Shown: positions 44,110 through 55,602, counted from the stretch's first letter. The stretch is 64,000 nt of DNA from Undaria pinnatifida (GCA_012845835.1 JABAKD010000018.1:10918179-10982178), one strand, 5' to 3'. The notes: generated by a model not told the origin, from the sequence alone. Program-made: numbers and translations.

Positions 44110-45980
44110 CCAGCTGTGAGATCGAAGATTTCGTCGAAACTCATCTTTGCAAGCTGTGTGTGATACTCCGATCGCGCGCATTACGAGTTGTGTGTCCTCA
44201 TTAAGGATATAGGTCGGCGACTCCCCTTACAGCTACAGTGTAGCTATCAGGGTCAACAGGAGGATTTTAGTCAGTCTGTGCGCGGAAACTATAAAACCCG
44301 TTTCTGAGGGGGACAAAATCTGACAGCTGTGAAGGGAAAGCGGGGGCCTGGTTTTGATCAAAAGCGAGCGGGTTTGGAGGGGGGCGGGGGGGGGGGGGGG
44401 GGGAGGGGCAATTTGTGCATGTAAGCTATAAATCCTTCCGAGGGGATAAATCTGACGGTTTTGGCACCAGTATATTATCGGGGGCGGGGGGGGGGGGGGG
44501 GGGGGGGGGGGGCAGCTTAATATGTGCCTGGAAACTATACATTATTTCGAAGGGATAAATGTGACATTTTTGGAAATAATACATCATCAGTTTATCATGT
44601 ATATCCTGGGGTAAGTCGTACAATCAGTGAGTAAAGAGAGGGTGGAGTGTTCGAGGGGGTGGGGTTGGGATGGGTTGGGGGGGGAGGGTGGGGGGTGAGG
44701 GCGGGGGGAGGGGGGGGGGGGGGGGGGGAAGGGCTTCAGGTGAGGGGTTTGTTATACGTGTGGTGCTAGGTCTAGGCGAGGGTGCGGGTGATGGGGAAGA
44801 AGGGGGCGTTCGAGGCGGCGGGCGGGGGGGGGGGGGGGGACACAGCGGCATGGATGGCTCTCGAAAGATAATGAGGTGATATCCTGTGCGTGAAGTGTTT
44901 ATTAATGTGGCGGATTTCGATATTTGGTGGGGCGTTTGAGTAAGGGAGAGCAAGAGGGGGGGGGGGGGAGATTTTTTAGGAGGTTTAAGTCACAAATATT
45001 ATTCAAATACACTTCGGCTGTGAGATCAAAGATATGTATCAGCTTGTTATACGCGTGGTGCTAGGTCTAGGCGATCGTGCAGGCGGTCGGGAAAGAGGGG
45101 GCGTTGGAGGTGGGGGGGGGGGGGAAACACAGCGGCATGGATGGCTCTCGAAAGATAATGAGGTGATATCATGTGCGTGAAGTGTTTATTAATGTGGCGG
45201 ATTTTGATATTTGGTGGGGCGTTTGAGTAAGGGAGAGCAAGAGGGGGGGGGGGATTTTTAGGAGGTTTAGGTCACAAATAATATTCAAATACACTTCGGC
45301 TGTGAGATCAAAGATATGTAGCAGCTTGTTATACGCGTGGTGCTAGGTCTAGGTGATGGTGTAGGTGGTCGGAAAAGAGGGGGCGTTGGAGGGGGGGGGG
45401 GGGGGTTTGGGGGGAATATAATTGAAAACTACGTCATGGATGGTCAGAAAGATAATGACGTGACATCAACTGCGTATAGGTGTTTATTACTCAGGCCGAT
45501 TTTGATTGTGAGTGGGGCGTTTGGACAGACTAGGCGGAAGGGGGGGGGGGGATCGGGGGACGGAGGGGCGGGGGGGGGAAAGGGTTGGGGTTTGTTATGA
45601 AAAAGAGGTCAGTGGAGGGGGAGGGGAGGGGGGGCGGGGGGGGGGGGCGGGGGGCGGGACATTTCAATATGTGCGCGGAAACTATAAATTCTCAAAGGGG
45701 ACAAACCTGACGATTGAAGCAATAAGACATCCCTTTATATCATCTGGCTTGTAATGTTTACTATTCTAGAAGGTTTGATGTTAGATGCAGCATGCAACCC
45801 AGTGTTTAAGTGTAGTAAATAACGTGTTAAATCTTCATAACTTGTTGTTGTATGATACATCGATCGAAAGCTAGAATATTTTATAGAATATTTGTAGGTA
45901 CCATTATTTTCTGACATCGCTAATTATAAGAAAGAGATACGTATTGTCAAATGCAACAGGCGAGGTGATGTGGTCATGCA
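44110..45980 (+). mobile_element. Foldback family, single-arm (half) copy
   Basis: From GTTGTGTGTCCTCATTAAGG (near 44188) it matches the loop and right arm of the element at 17024-18470: AGGATATAGGTCGGCGACTC, GTGTAGCTATCAGGGTCAAC, CAAAATCTGACAG, the G-run modules, and finally TTTCTGACATCGCTAATTAT and GGCGAGGTGATGTGGTCATG. The left arm is absent; instead about 80 bp (44110-44187) match an internal module of the right arm (17670-17757). Three internal units (about 44750, 45047, 45329; period near 290) repeat GTGGTGCTAGGTCTAGG and GTGTTTATTAATGTGGCGGA. No coding sequence. Confidence 0.82.
44750..45520 (+). repeat. ~290-bp tandem units in the foldback half copy
   Basis: Units begin TTATACG(C)GTGGTGCTAGG at about 44752, 45047 and 45329, offsets 295 and 282. 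The differences lie mainly in the length of G runs (up to 34 G elsewhere in this copy). Confidence 0.8.
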
Positions 45981-46486
45981 CAAATATATATAGGAACGTT
46001 TCCCCATGGATAGTCCGCCTGGTGAAACATCCATGCCTTCATAACATAACATGCCACATACTGCAATACAGTTATGAAATATTCCTCGCATGATTCTCAC
46101 AATACCTTTGACGGCGTATCTCCCCAACTACCACACTATTCCTTAGACGGCGGATTACCCTGAACACAATACCCCATCGTACATATTATAGATGCAATGT
46201 GGTTGCACAAATCGAAGCACGATATCACAACTTCTCACATCCCCCCTTATGATACCATTGCGGTTTGACGTGCATCTCGCCCTACCTACGAAGGTCTGGA
46301 AACATTAATAAAAGAGTTTTTGCGATACTAGACACCATAAGTAGTAGATATTACTCCAATGGCAGACACTCCATAACCCACTATAATACCTACTCATATA
46401 TCTTACTTCATTGCTGTAGCACCTAACACCTCCTATGACTATATACCACCGCATGCTCTCCAAGACCCGAAACACCCAAGATCTCA
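45981..46486. other. No gene recognised
   Basis: Short frames only, between the foldback copy and copia C2; may include the 3' untranslated part of C2 on the minus strand, but no LTR was seen. Confidence 0.45.
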
Positions 46487-47540
46487 TTATAAGTTCATGG
46501 TAATATTACGGTGGAACTTAAAAGACTCCGTAGAAATAGCCTTGGTTGAGAAATCCTCATGCTGCAAACCGGACCGCACATGCGTGACAGAGATTTCTTT
46601 CCTCCCCGCCAGTTCCTTAAGAAAGTGATGCCGTACGTAGATGTGCTAAGAGTTCGAGTTGATAATAGGGTTCTGCGTGAGCTGCACGGCACCCTCGTTA
46701 TCTTCGAACACTGGAAAGCACGGCATTCCGACTTCAGGCAGCATGAAACGCCAAACCTGCCTCAAGAACAACAATTCCGTAATGACGTTTGCAAGTGCTA
46801 CGTACTCCGCCTCGGTCGTGGAGAGTGTCACACCCTTCTGTATCCTAGAAAACCACGACACAGAATCACCCCCGCACATTACTAGTCCCCCTGAAACCGA
46901 CCTCCTGTCAGTCGCCTTACTTGCGTAGTCTGTGTCTGCAAACACCTACTTGCTCAACCCTCGTACTGTACCTCTCTGAAAAGTAATTCCGAATGAACTC
47001 GTCCGCTTCACATACCCTAAGATACTTAGTGCTGCTTTCCAGAGCACGTACCTAGGCGCAGAGCAGTATCAAGCCACTGCTCTTACTGCGTTGGAAGTGT
47101 CCGGCCGTGTCTGGGTTGACAGCCACATCAGTGAACCGATCAACTCGCGAAACGGCCAGTTCCCCGATGCTTTATTCTTGTCGAAATCCGCAAGCTTAGT
47201 ACCAATAGAAAGCGGATCACTCCTACCATACTCTATCCCGTGTTCATCCGCCAATTGTTCGGCGAGTGTTTGTTGGGAAATCTTCAGTGTACCCTTTTCC
47301 CAATCCCTCTCATAACAGCTCCCCGAACACCAACGTAGCTGCCCAAGGTTTTTGACCGGAACCATCCCGTTCAAATTCCTACCAAACTTGTCACACCTAG
47401 CCTTCTCTTCTACCGCAAATATACCCTCCACATGCACTGCTATATATAGTTATTACTATAGATCTACTCCCCCTTTCCATCAAACGCAACACGCATGTAA
47501 TGAGTCAAGATCGGCCAGAAGCCGCCCACGAATCAGGTGA
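46487..47540 (-). pseudogene. pol: Copia C2 fragment: end of RT and RNase H
   Basis: Minus strand. RT part: HVEGIFAV near 47430 where element C1 has HVDDIFAV, then KKARCDKFGR-like sequence, LGQLRWCSGSCYERD, ISQQTLAEQLADEHGIEYG, WPFRELIGSLMWLSTQTRPD and AVRAVA. RNase H: FADTDYA, TDRRSVSGGLVMCGG, TTEAEYVAL, FEDNEGAVQL, KHIDVRHHFLKEL, and the terminal NITMNL followed by a stop (46487-46489). Frames change near 46660 and 47000, and a stretch (about 46950-47060) is damaged. The two RT catalytic Asp codons are both substituted. Closely related to C1 but a separate insertion. The upstream RT, integrase and Gag are absent here. Confidence 0.92.
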
Positions 47541-47602
47541 TAGCATTTGACCTTGAAATCAAGTCAACGGCAGCTAGTGCTTGAGTTGGAGAGAGGTAGA
47601 GG

Positions 47603-48060
47603 ATGGACCTTCCTTCACTTTCAGCATTTTCCCCGGAGCAACTAAAGACTATACAGGCCCACATCGACCACAACCTACGCGAGCAGCAAGCAGCCCACCA
47701 GCAATCCCAACATGAACAAGCCGCAACCCGACCACGAGAAGAGGCAGCGAACAAGGTACGTCAGTCACAGGACGAGGAGTCCAGGAGCAGCGACGACTTC
47801 GCTGACCGAATCGCGCAGGGTGTGACAAGCACTCTCAGAGGGACCCCGGTGCAGGAGCAGAAGCAGCAGCCATCCGGGACGGTTCGTATTAGTCAGAGTG
47901 CCAGTGTTCGGCCTGCAGTGTTTGATGGACTTGTTAGGCCTGGGGAACAGATGCAGCAGAAGGTGTTGGTATTTCGTGGTCAGATGTGTGCCCTTTTTGG
48001 GCAGGAGGATTGTTTGGAAGCGGTGGAGACAGATGTGCCAGTCAAGGTAGGAAAACCAGA
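47603..48060 (+). pseudogene. Possible retroelement Gag N-terminal fragment
   Basis: An open frame beginning with ATG (MDLPSLSAFSPEQLKTIQAH) is Gln/Arg/Glu-rich and likely coiled coil for its first 80 residues. It then reads VRPAVFDGLVRPGEQMQQ and FRGQMCALFGQEDCLEAV, a layout like the start of copia Gag proteins before the capsid helices. Similarity fades after about 48060. It points away from the C2 RT, so it is not the front of that copy unless inverted. I cannot assign it to a family; a host gene exon is possible. Confidence 0.35.
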
Positions 48061-48156
48061 TTGTAACATAGCAGCTGCGGACTTAAGTTGTAGTCTATAC
48101 ATAATTTATTCTAGGAAACGGGCCAGCATCTGTGAAATAACGATGAAAAAATAAAT

Positions 48157-48420
48157 GATGCGTACCGACTCGCGCGACCGCGGGCCCGGTGGTATCAGAT
48201 CCAAGGACTTCCCCTTATAGGCTCGGAGAGCGATTGTCCACAACGCAATAGTTCGTTCGTTATCATTACGGGAAAGTGCCATGCCATCGGTCATGGACCT
48301 TCATCTCTCAAGATCTCGCAAGAAAAGTCTACAGCGGCAGTAGGATTTGCTGAGAAATTATGTGCAATCCTTCTATGTACTGTAAAATGCCCAATGATAC
48401 GACCACAGCAGTACAGCACC
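48157..48420 (+). repeat. Dispersed repeat family R2, copy 1
   Basis: Begins near CGACTCGCGCGACCGCGGGC and ends with AAAATGCCCAATGATACGAC plus CACAGCAGTACAG. It aligns along its length with 55603-55880. No coding or terminal repeat features. Confidence 0.8.
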
Positions 48421-48899
48421 CTCCCAAAGTCCATCTCGGACTACCAACCATAAGTTAGCTCAGGCGGAGTATCTTCGATAAACATAGCTGCCCCTACGTT
48501 AGGCAATGATCAAGTCCAACAAATCCTGGTCAGGTTAATCACGACCCAAGATATCTACCACGTTTACCGATTCTGAACAATGATTGTTTAGCAGCCGCGT
48601 CGTCACCAATGTGTCTTCAAGCAAACCAACACCACCCATCACACCTGCAATTGCGCATGCAATCTTCTCGAAAGCCAGACCACATAATAGAATTGTGTAT
48701 TGCAATACAATAGCCGCCCGTTAAACGGCGCCATCAACCTCGAACATGCCAGGCCCACACACAGCCTTGGCGATGAGCCGCCAGCTGGGGCTGCTTCATG
48801 AACCGCCAGCTGTGGCTGCGCCAAGCACTACGAAAAAACTCCAAGTCAGAAAAATTTTAAATAAAAAATTCAGAAACAAATAGAAAATCGGCAACTCAG
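48421..48899. other. No gene recognised
   Basis: Short frames only, downstream of gypsy D on its minus strand. It holds a repeated GCCGCCAGCTG.GGCTGC phrase near 48780-48820. Confidence 0.45.
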
Positions 48900-49340
48900 A
48901 ATCGGACTCCTCCCAAACCACAATATGACCACAAACGCATCCCATACCCCTGCATGAGCGCCCGCTTCTCCTCTGCCTTCGGCCGCAGCGCCTTAATCTC
49001 GTTCCGCAGCACGGCCGGTGCGGGGTCATAGAACTCGCGCGACACCGTCTCTCAGGAATTCTCCGACGCCTCGAGCCCTTCCCAAGCCATCTTGACGACC
49101 AACTCGTCGCCGCTTGCAGACCCCTTGATAGCCGAGATGCTCCGGATGTGGTATTCGCGCTGTTTTTCCATTTGATTGAAAACATTGGCGAGCCCGCCGG
49201 TGATCTCGAGCTGGTCATTATCGTAAAACCACATCCTCGCCACATGGACGTCGCGCAGTTCGCTTGTGACCAAGTGCTGCACCGCATGCACGTGCTCTTT
49301 GTCGTCGTTGGCAACACCACGATCCGGTCCAAGTGCTCAT
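48900..49340 (-). pseudogene. pol: Gypsy D integrase tail with chromodomain
   Basis: Minus strand from about 49330: MHAVQHLVTSELRDVHVAR and MWFYDNDQLEITGGLANVF lead to EYHIRSISAIKG, DELVVKMAWEGLEASENS, then a TGA (plus strand 49052-49054) in place of the Trp in the usual S-W-E motif, followed by E-VSREFYD, AVLRNEIKAL and YGMRLWS. The order Y-x-I..I, V-K-W-G-L, (W)E-P-x is the chromodomain pattern, which binds methylated histone tails and guides insertion of chromoviruses. The terminal Trp codon became a stop, and the frame changes afterwards. Confidence 0.85.
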
Positions 49341-50141
49341 GAGCATGCGGTGCTTACCCTGACTGCCACCAGAACGTATTTGCCTATGGTGAATCGCAGC
49401 GTCTTGCCGCGACTGCCGTGCACACGGTGGTGACGACGATCGGCGTCGACACGTTGCAGCACCCCTGCCAGGAGCCCCTCCTGGGTGTCCACCAGAGACG
49501 TCATCAGCTGTTGCAACCTTGTTTCGTCGGTTGGGCTATCCTGAAAACTCTCGTCGCCCCCCTCGATGAGAGCAGTAAAAGCCGTACGCGGCTCACGCCC
49601 CGTCATGACGTGGAGTTTTTTTGCAGCCGCCTCCGCCACGCCGGGTTAAACGTTCAATACCCAGTGCTCTCGCCAGCTTGTGCACCACGCCGTTGAGGAA
49701 ATTGGTCGCGTTGTCGCTCGCCCGACGTGGCTGGCGGCCCAAACGTGCCACAACAGCGAACAAATGCTTGTACGGTGACGTTCGTCGTGCGCGCCCTAGA
49801 AGGTCGTAGCCACGCGTATCTACTCACGTCCTCAAGAATGACCAGCACGTACTGAAATCCATCCGCAGCGTCAACTACGGCATCCATCGCGCTCCCGCCC
49901 TTGTAGAGAAGATTGAAGGGCACAACTGCGTTCGAATCTGGCCCATGTCGGGTATACATGTACTCCAGCGTACGGGGCACTACGTCCCCGGCTTCGTGTC
50001 CGCACAGTACAGGCAAAGCCGAGCAATATCCCGCACGTCACCAACCATGCCCTCGCATACGCAGTGCCGCTCATGCCGATCCATATTGGCCTCGACCCAC
50101 GGGTGCCCGACCCCCTCCTGGTGGGCACACACCAGCAGTCG
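49341..50141 (-). pseudogene. pol: Gypsy D integrase (zinc site and core)
   Basis: Minus strand from 50141: a zinc-binding segment with AHQEGVGHPWVEANMDRHE and LCLYCAD, then DVVPRTLEYMYTRHGPDS, VVPFNLLYKGGSAMDAVVD and FQYVLVILEDVSRYAWLRP. Where relatives have an Asp before LLY this copy has Asn, so the first catalytic residue may be lost. FVRCCGTFGPPAT follows, and the expected second Asp region is frameshifted near 49730. AEAAAKKLHVMTGREPRTAF continues toward the chromodomain. The integrase inserted cDNA in the nucleus. Confidence 0.82.
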
Positions 50142-51660
50142 CTACTTCAAAAACTCCACCCCGGCCGGCACCCAGAAGACACGGTGGCGTTGGTACTCAA
50201 CCCGGTGCAGCCCTTCTGAATAAAGCGAAGCCACCCCCAACGCCGTATCGAGGGTGGGCCCGTTCCCCGCGGCGGTCGCCTGCAAGCCGCGCACAACCTC
50301 CTTGGTCGGAAATGTATTGCTCCCAGCGAAAACCACCTCTGAGCACTTGACGCTCGCGTGGACGTGCGCCAGACCTCCCAGCCGCGTCACTGAACGCGAC
50401 AGCAGGTCCCCCCAGCACTTCTCGTCTCCAGCTCTGTACACAATAGTGTACGGGAACTGTCCGAGAAACACACGGCATCCTTGTAGACGTTCTGCTACCA
50501 CCGTGGATATGGGTTCTCCGTTCGCAAGAAATATATGTGCGAGGTTCCGATGATCATAGTGAATCGCCACCCCATCTCACAGCAGCTATGGCAGCCACTT
50601 GAACGTGCTCACGATCGCGAAGCCCTCCTTGCCCACATTTCCCCATCGCTGCTGCAAACCCTTGAAAAGTCCACTCAGAAATCCCACCGGCTCATGGGAC
50701 ATGTCCGAGATTGAAACGCTGCCCTTTAACTCGACCGTCGGAACCTGGGTGATACAACTCCCCCGCACGTTGTCTCTCTCGTCATCACAGAAAATCCTGG
50801 CTCTAGGCAATTCAGAGGCATATCTTCGCTCACCCGTAGTCGCACAGCGTCCCACGCGGCCGCACGCTCGTCCGTCCACTCGTTGCTGTCTATAACATGG
50901 CGCGCCGCCACGCCCTTGGTACGCCGTGTGTTGCACAAGGTCCTTACCGAGAAAGACCTCGCAACGGTGTCTCTCTCTTCGCGAGCTAAGACAGAGACGT
51001 CCGCATCCAGTTGATTGCTTGAAGGAGCTGCATGAGCTCGTCGGCGATTTGCGGCCGACGCAACTCCCTCAGTCCCACGGTGCGCTCGGGATCGTGGCTC
51101 ACCGTCTGTCCGGAGAGGATTTTACCGCACCACGTGATTTCCTCTCGGAAGAAAACAGCATGGTGGGCTTCAGCAAGAAGCCCACGCTCCAGCGATGTAA
51201 ACTCGCCAACAGCCGTTACAAAAACAAAAAGCAGACGTCTCCCCCCAAATGGCGATGTCGTCCACCTACACCAAATATATCTTGTCGATGTACACCTGCA
51301 AGGCATTACCCAGTGTCTCCAGGAAATATCCGGTGGCGTTCAGTACCCCAGGAAGAACATAACGCGGCGTGAACAACCCCTCCGGAGTGACCATGTTGAA
51401 CATCTCCTGAACACCCTCACTCAGCGGTAACTGCCTGTAGCCTTGCAGCATGTCCAGCGTGTACCATGCGGTCGCGCCCGTGAACAGAAACGCTTTGTTT
51501 TCAATGTTTGGCATGGGCGTAGGCGTCGGTTCGATCGTGTCGTTGACGGCCCGAGAGTTCGTGACCATTTGGTAAGAGTTGGATCCGTTGGGAAGTGATA
51601 TCGCCACCCTCGCGTTGATCGCCTGCGGGTTCTGACACAATTACGGCTGTTTCCCAATCT
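50142..51660 (-). pseudogene. pol: Gypsy D reverse transcriptase and RNase H
   Basis: RT (about 51640-50940, minus): YQMVTNSRAVNDTIEP, MPNIENKAF, ATAWYTLDMLQGYRQLPL (first catalytic Asp), TPEGLFTPRYVLPGVLNATG and IYLV, then a TAG (plus 51266-51268) replacing the residue before VDDIAIWG, whose Asp pair is intact. RNase H: ERAAAWDAVRLRVSEDMPLN, then a frame change to CITQVPTVELKGSVSISDM, PVGFLSGLFKGLQQRWG, KEGFAIVSTF, HYDHRNLAHIF and DLLSRSVTRLGGL. Frames shift at several places. This converted the element RNA to cDNA. Confidence 0.9.
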
Positions 51661-52300
51661 GGCCTTGTGTTCGTGGAGCTAAGCAGCCTTGGCTGGCGGG
51701 GATTCACGCAGCTCCGCCCGCACCGTCCTTGCATCTGGCTGAGGCCGCAACATGATGGACCCCAAGCGCTCAGGTTGATCGCCCAACAACGGCCGACGGA
51801 ATACGTCAAGGTGGGTGCGAGAAACGATATTGCGCAACACCTTCGCGCACTCCGGCGATAAGACATGGTCAGCAATAAGACATGGTCAGCAGAGTCATCG
51901 ACCGCTGTCTCCATCGCGCCCAAACGATCCTGCATCTCGACCTCGGAATCCTGGAGAATCATGGGTCGTTGAGATAGCAGCGTCAGTGTAACCTCATCGT
52001 CCACGTCACCTGGCGCGTCGCCGCCTGGCCCGAACGCTGTGACAGCAATCGCCGCCCGCAGCTCAGCATCAGTGTTGGGCTCGCCCACAGCAAGAGCTAT
52101 AATCTCCATCCCAGTGTCATCTTGGCATCCGTGTGCCTTCAGCATATATACCTTGAGCTGCGCCAAGACGTCGATGCTGAGTTTCTCTCTCAGCGTCTTC
52201 CGCCCGACAAAACCCACATCGCCCCCTCCAGGGAGCACGATAAACGTCATGGTAAATCGGACGGGTCTCCATGGTGTTTCGACCGTTAAGTAGAGCGGAC
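51661..52300 (-). pseudogene. pol: Gypsy D protease-like region and RT lead-in
   Basis: Minus strand from 52250: MTFIVLPGGGDVGFVGRKTL, REKLSIDVLAQLK and GCQDDTGMEIIALAVGEPN resemble the end of a retropepsin-like domain plus linker in this lineage. It continues with DDEVTLTLLSQRPMILQDSE, then a frameshifted helical segment (CAKVLRNIVSRTHLDVFRR) before the RT. No clear D-T/S-G motif was found, so the protease call is tentative. Confidence 0.5.
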
Positions 52301-53990
52301 ACGATTGCGTCTCAATATATTACTCCTGGCGCGACGACGTCATCACACGCGCATGCCCAACAAACGCCTGCGTTGACACGGTGTTCGTCATTCCCTGCTG
52401 TCCCCGCAGGGCCTCTACCAGCTCCTCCGATATTGCTGTAATGCCTGAACCAAAACCCATGAGAATTCTGACCTCAGCAGCCCGGAAGCACCAGGAACCG
52501 CGAAACGCCCAGCGACATGCTGCGTCAGGACCTCCAAGTGAGGCTCAGTCTCCACCGTATCCACACTCGCATAATCACTTCCACCCGGCTGCAAGACCAA
52601 GACACGCGCGTATGAACTGGTGCTGAAATAACCACACGATCGTTGCCACGCGGATGACGGAAGCTGCACCAGAACGTTGTGAAAAACTGTCGCTGCATCT
52701 TTGGACCACCGACCTGGGAAACCTGGTGCTGCACCGTCTCGGTGACCGCATTGTCCACCGACACGATCATCTCCCGCGTCAGTCGAATGGACAAGTACGC
52801 ATCGTCATTCTGCGTAGACACCTGAGTCGCAACAGGTTTGGTATCCGTAATCGCCGCGTTTGAGGCGGTTATATTGGCAGGCGCACTTGAGGGTGGCAGA
52901 CGCACGGGCCATGCAGTTGGACTTGCTCCGGGTATGTTGAGCGGGGCCGCTTGTGGATTGCTGCTGATGCTGCTGCTGCTGGGGGTCTGGCCGTGACTCT
53001 CGACATGGATACCTTTCCCCGCCACACCCTGCTGACTCTGAGGGCAGTCCCGCTGCTTGTGATTATGCTTGCCACACACGAAACACTCGTTGTTGTGGTA
53101 CCGACAGCTCCCCTCTGATTTCACACTGGCAGCTTTAGCACTCTTGCGTGAGCCGTGCTCGTCAGCAGCACGTCCCTGCGGCTTGGTCCCGGCAGCATCT
53201 CCCGCCCTAGCGTCACGCCGTTTTGCCGTTGCCGACGTTCATCGTCGTTGTACCCAAGTACAGCTTAGTCCCGTGGCTGCATGGCAATAATGTTAAACAC
53301 TGCGTCCGGATCATGCGTTACAGGATCAAATCGCATATTATTTTTCACATTGCGGCGGAACTCGAGTGACTCGATTCCCGCCGCTATTGCCTCAAGCAGC
53401 ACCTTGCCAATCTTTTTAGCGGGTAGCGCCGGCCGTCGGCCTTCACCACCTCTGTGAGCCCGCTGTCAGCAAAGTATTTCCGCATGGAACGTTTTTGCAT
53501 TAACACCCTGCCATCTACCGGCACACTCGCATCCATCTTCAGCAAACGGAATATCTGGCGGCAAAATCCTCATCAATCGTCTGCTGCATATCAACGCCAG
53601 CAAACGTTTTGAGCCCTTTTATTAGCTCCTCTTCGGAGAGATCGACCCAGGGCTTGCCATCGTAGAACTCATCAACCACCATCGTTTGGGTCACCGCATA
53701 TACCACCTGTTGCCTCCTCGCGGGCACCCGGTCTCCTCCACCTCGGTTTGTGATATGCGTCTTCTGTTTGTACTTCGAGTAGGCAAACAAGAAGTTTGCG
53801 CATATCTTCGAAGGTAACAGCATCACCACCCAACCCAGACGGCCTGTCTCCTCCTATGGTCACCTTGATTTCTGGCTTCAGCCCACCACTGGCTCGGCCG
53901 CCACCTCTGTAGCTGCCCTAATATGCACCACGGACGCCGTCATCGCCCTGCCCTTGCGCTCCTCCTGCTGCTGTAGGGTCTCTCATTGCT
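52301..53990 (-). pseudogene. gag: Gypsy D Gag with zinc knuckle
   Basis: Minus strand. N-terminal part: VTFEDMRKLLVCLLEVQTED, then DEFYDGKPWVDLSEEELIKG and VDMQQTIDEDFAARY. A frame change leads to KRSMRKYFADSGLTEVVKAD and GRRYPLKRLA. The nucleocapsid knuckle C-x2-C-x4-H-x4-C is at 53044-53085 (CFVCGKHNHKQRDC), followed by a Ser/Pro/Gln-rich tail to about 52525. It packages element RNA. Frame changes and stops are frequent between 53540 and 53130. Confidence 0.75.
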
Positions 53991-54290
53991 TTTGGCTGGT
54001 GTCTAACAACAACACGCGAAACAGTGCTTGCCGACGTCTGAAAAGGTAATTCAAGGATACCCGTGGTAAACAGGGCACCGGTCGGTGCGGGAAGGTAGCC
54101 GTTTAGCCCGCCGTAGGTTGAAAATATTTTGGTTCTTCCCGAGCGAAGATATAATAAAAGGTTCCCGTTTGCAAATCGCGGGACAGGAATGGGACGGGAA
54201 GGCGGGAAGCCATTTGGTTGACGGGAGGGGAGTCCACGATTTCTTGGCGGGACGGTGTTATGGAACGGGTCATGAGCAGGTCGCGAACTC

Positions 54291-54400
54291 GGTCCGGTAC
54301 ATAGTCGGGAAATCGGTCGGGAACATAGTCGGGAAAACGGCCGGGAACACAGTCGGGAAATTGGTCAGAAACCCAGTTGGGATATGGGCGGGAGATGCAG
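54291..54400 (+). repeat. 24-bp tandem repeat, about 4.5 units
   Basis: Units of the type GGTCGGGAACATAGTCGGGA start at 54291, 54315, 54339 and 54363, with a partial one at 54387. Period 24 keeps a Val-Gly-Asn type frame open, but no gene is recognised. Confidence 0.88.
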
Positions 54401-54644
54401 TCCGGAATAATTGGCAACACGATCTGGAACCCGGGCTGGATACGACGGTTGGAAAGAAGGAATTATACCGAGTGCTATTTGCCAATTGCTCATACGAACT
54501 TTCGCCGCCTTTCTGTATGTAAAAACTAAAACGTATATACTATGGTTTGTTTTGGACTTTCTTAAGCTTCAAACAAAAGTTTCAAGCGCACTTATTCATC
54601 GACTCATACATAGCTGAAGTTTATATAAGAAAATGCAAAAAGGC

Positions 54645-54668
54645 GGGGGGGGGGGGGGGGGGGGGGGG
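54645..54668 (+). repeat. Run of 24 G
   Basis: Uninterrupted; could form quadruplex DNA, and its length in the assembly may be unreliable. Confidence 0.9.
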
Positions 54669-55040
54669 CGTACTCATTTGTCGCTTGCCGTAGTCATTTG
54701 ACCATTGACCACGCATCCCTTTCGAGATGAAGCACCGTTCCTACCCCTAATAGAGACACCTCCAACATTTGGGCGCTCATTACGTTTCTTTCATAAACCA
54801 CAACCGGTTTGATTATCCTATCCCCGTCCTGTTTCACCGTCTGCGACAACCATCAATCCCATTTTAATAGGATAGCGATCGTTTTCTCGCTACTCTGAAG
54901 TCTACCAAACAAACTCTTTCTCTATGTCACATACTACGTCTAATTTCCTTACCTCCTCCTTTAATGCATCCCGTTTCTTCTTGCATGTTTCACATCATCC
55001 TACTGTATACTATGTGAGTCCCACTCTAGTGTCAAAAAGC

Positions 55041-55063
55041 GGGGGGGGGGGGGGGGGGGGGGG
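55041..55063 (+). repeat. Run of 23 G
   Basis: Uninterrupted G run in AT-rich flanks, similar to the run 400 bp upstream. Confidence 0.9.
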
Positions 55064-55602
55064 ATTAACCCTAATAAAAATAATAAACGGGCAATCTCCT
55101 CTACATACCTATAATAGACCGCTGCTGCTGCGGCTGTTTTATATCCAAAGTTGAACTTTAATCCAAATTGGAATAATACAATTGCATCCATACTCATATG
55201 CATGATGGGAACAATATACAACCCATGGTAAATGTGATGGGAACATCCGCCACTTAAGTGAGTTGCGGGAGGAGAGAAGTTGATAGCGAAAGTCGGGATT
55301 GAACAAGTGGGTGGGCGGCGGGACGGGAAAAATCGAGAATGCACATTACGACTGTACGAGAAACAGTCGGGACGGGAACAAGATGCCGTGAGTCGGGACG
55401 GGGGACGGTGGGAACAGAGACCGAGGTAGGGAAGGGGTGGGGAAGTCACGGTCGGGAACGAAATACACTCGCGATTCCCGTTGCCGTCCGGACCCGTTCC
55501 CGACCCGACCACATTTTCCCGACTTGACCATTACCCCGCGTACCCTTGAGTTAATTGGCCACGTTTGGGCAGAAAGCAGAACTTATTCAATTGAATTGAA
55601 TG

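Larger units (their letters stand above)
48900..53990 (-). mobile_element. Ty3/gypsy chromovirus-like element D, decayed
   Basis: On the minus strand, from 53990 down: Gag with zinc knuckle, a protease-like region, RT, RNase H, integrase and a C-terminal chromodomain. It differs in every domain from elements A and B: no NADAR is seen, the RT has VDD rather than YLDN, and the tail is a chromodomain. No LTRs were found at either end. Stops and frameshifts occur in every domain. Confidence 0.87.
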
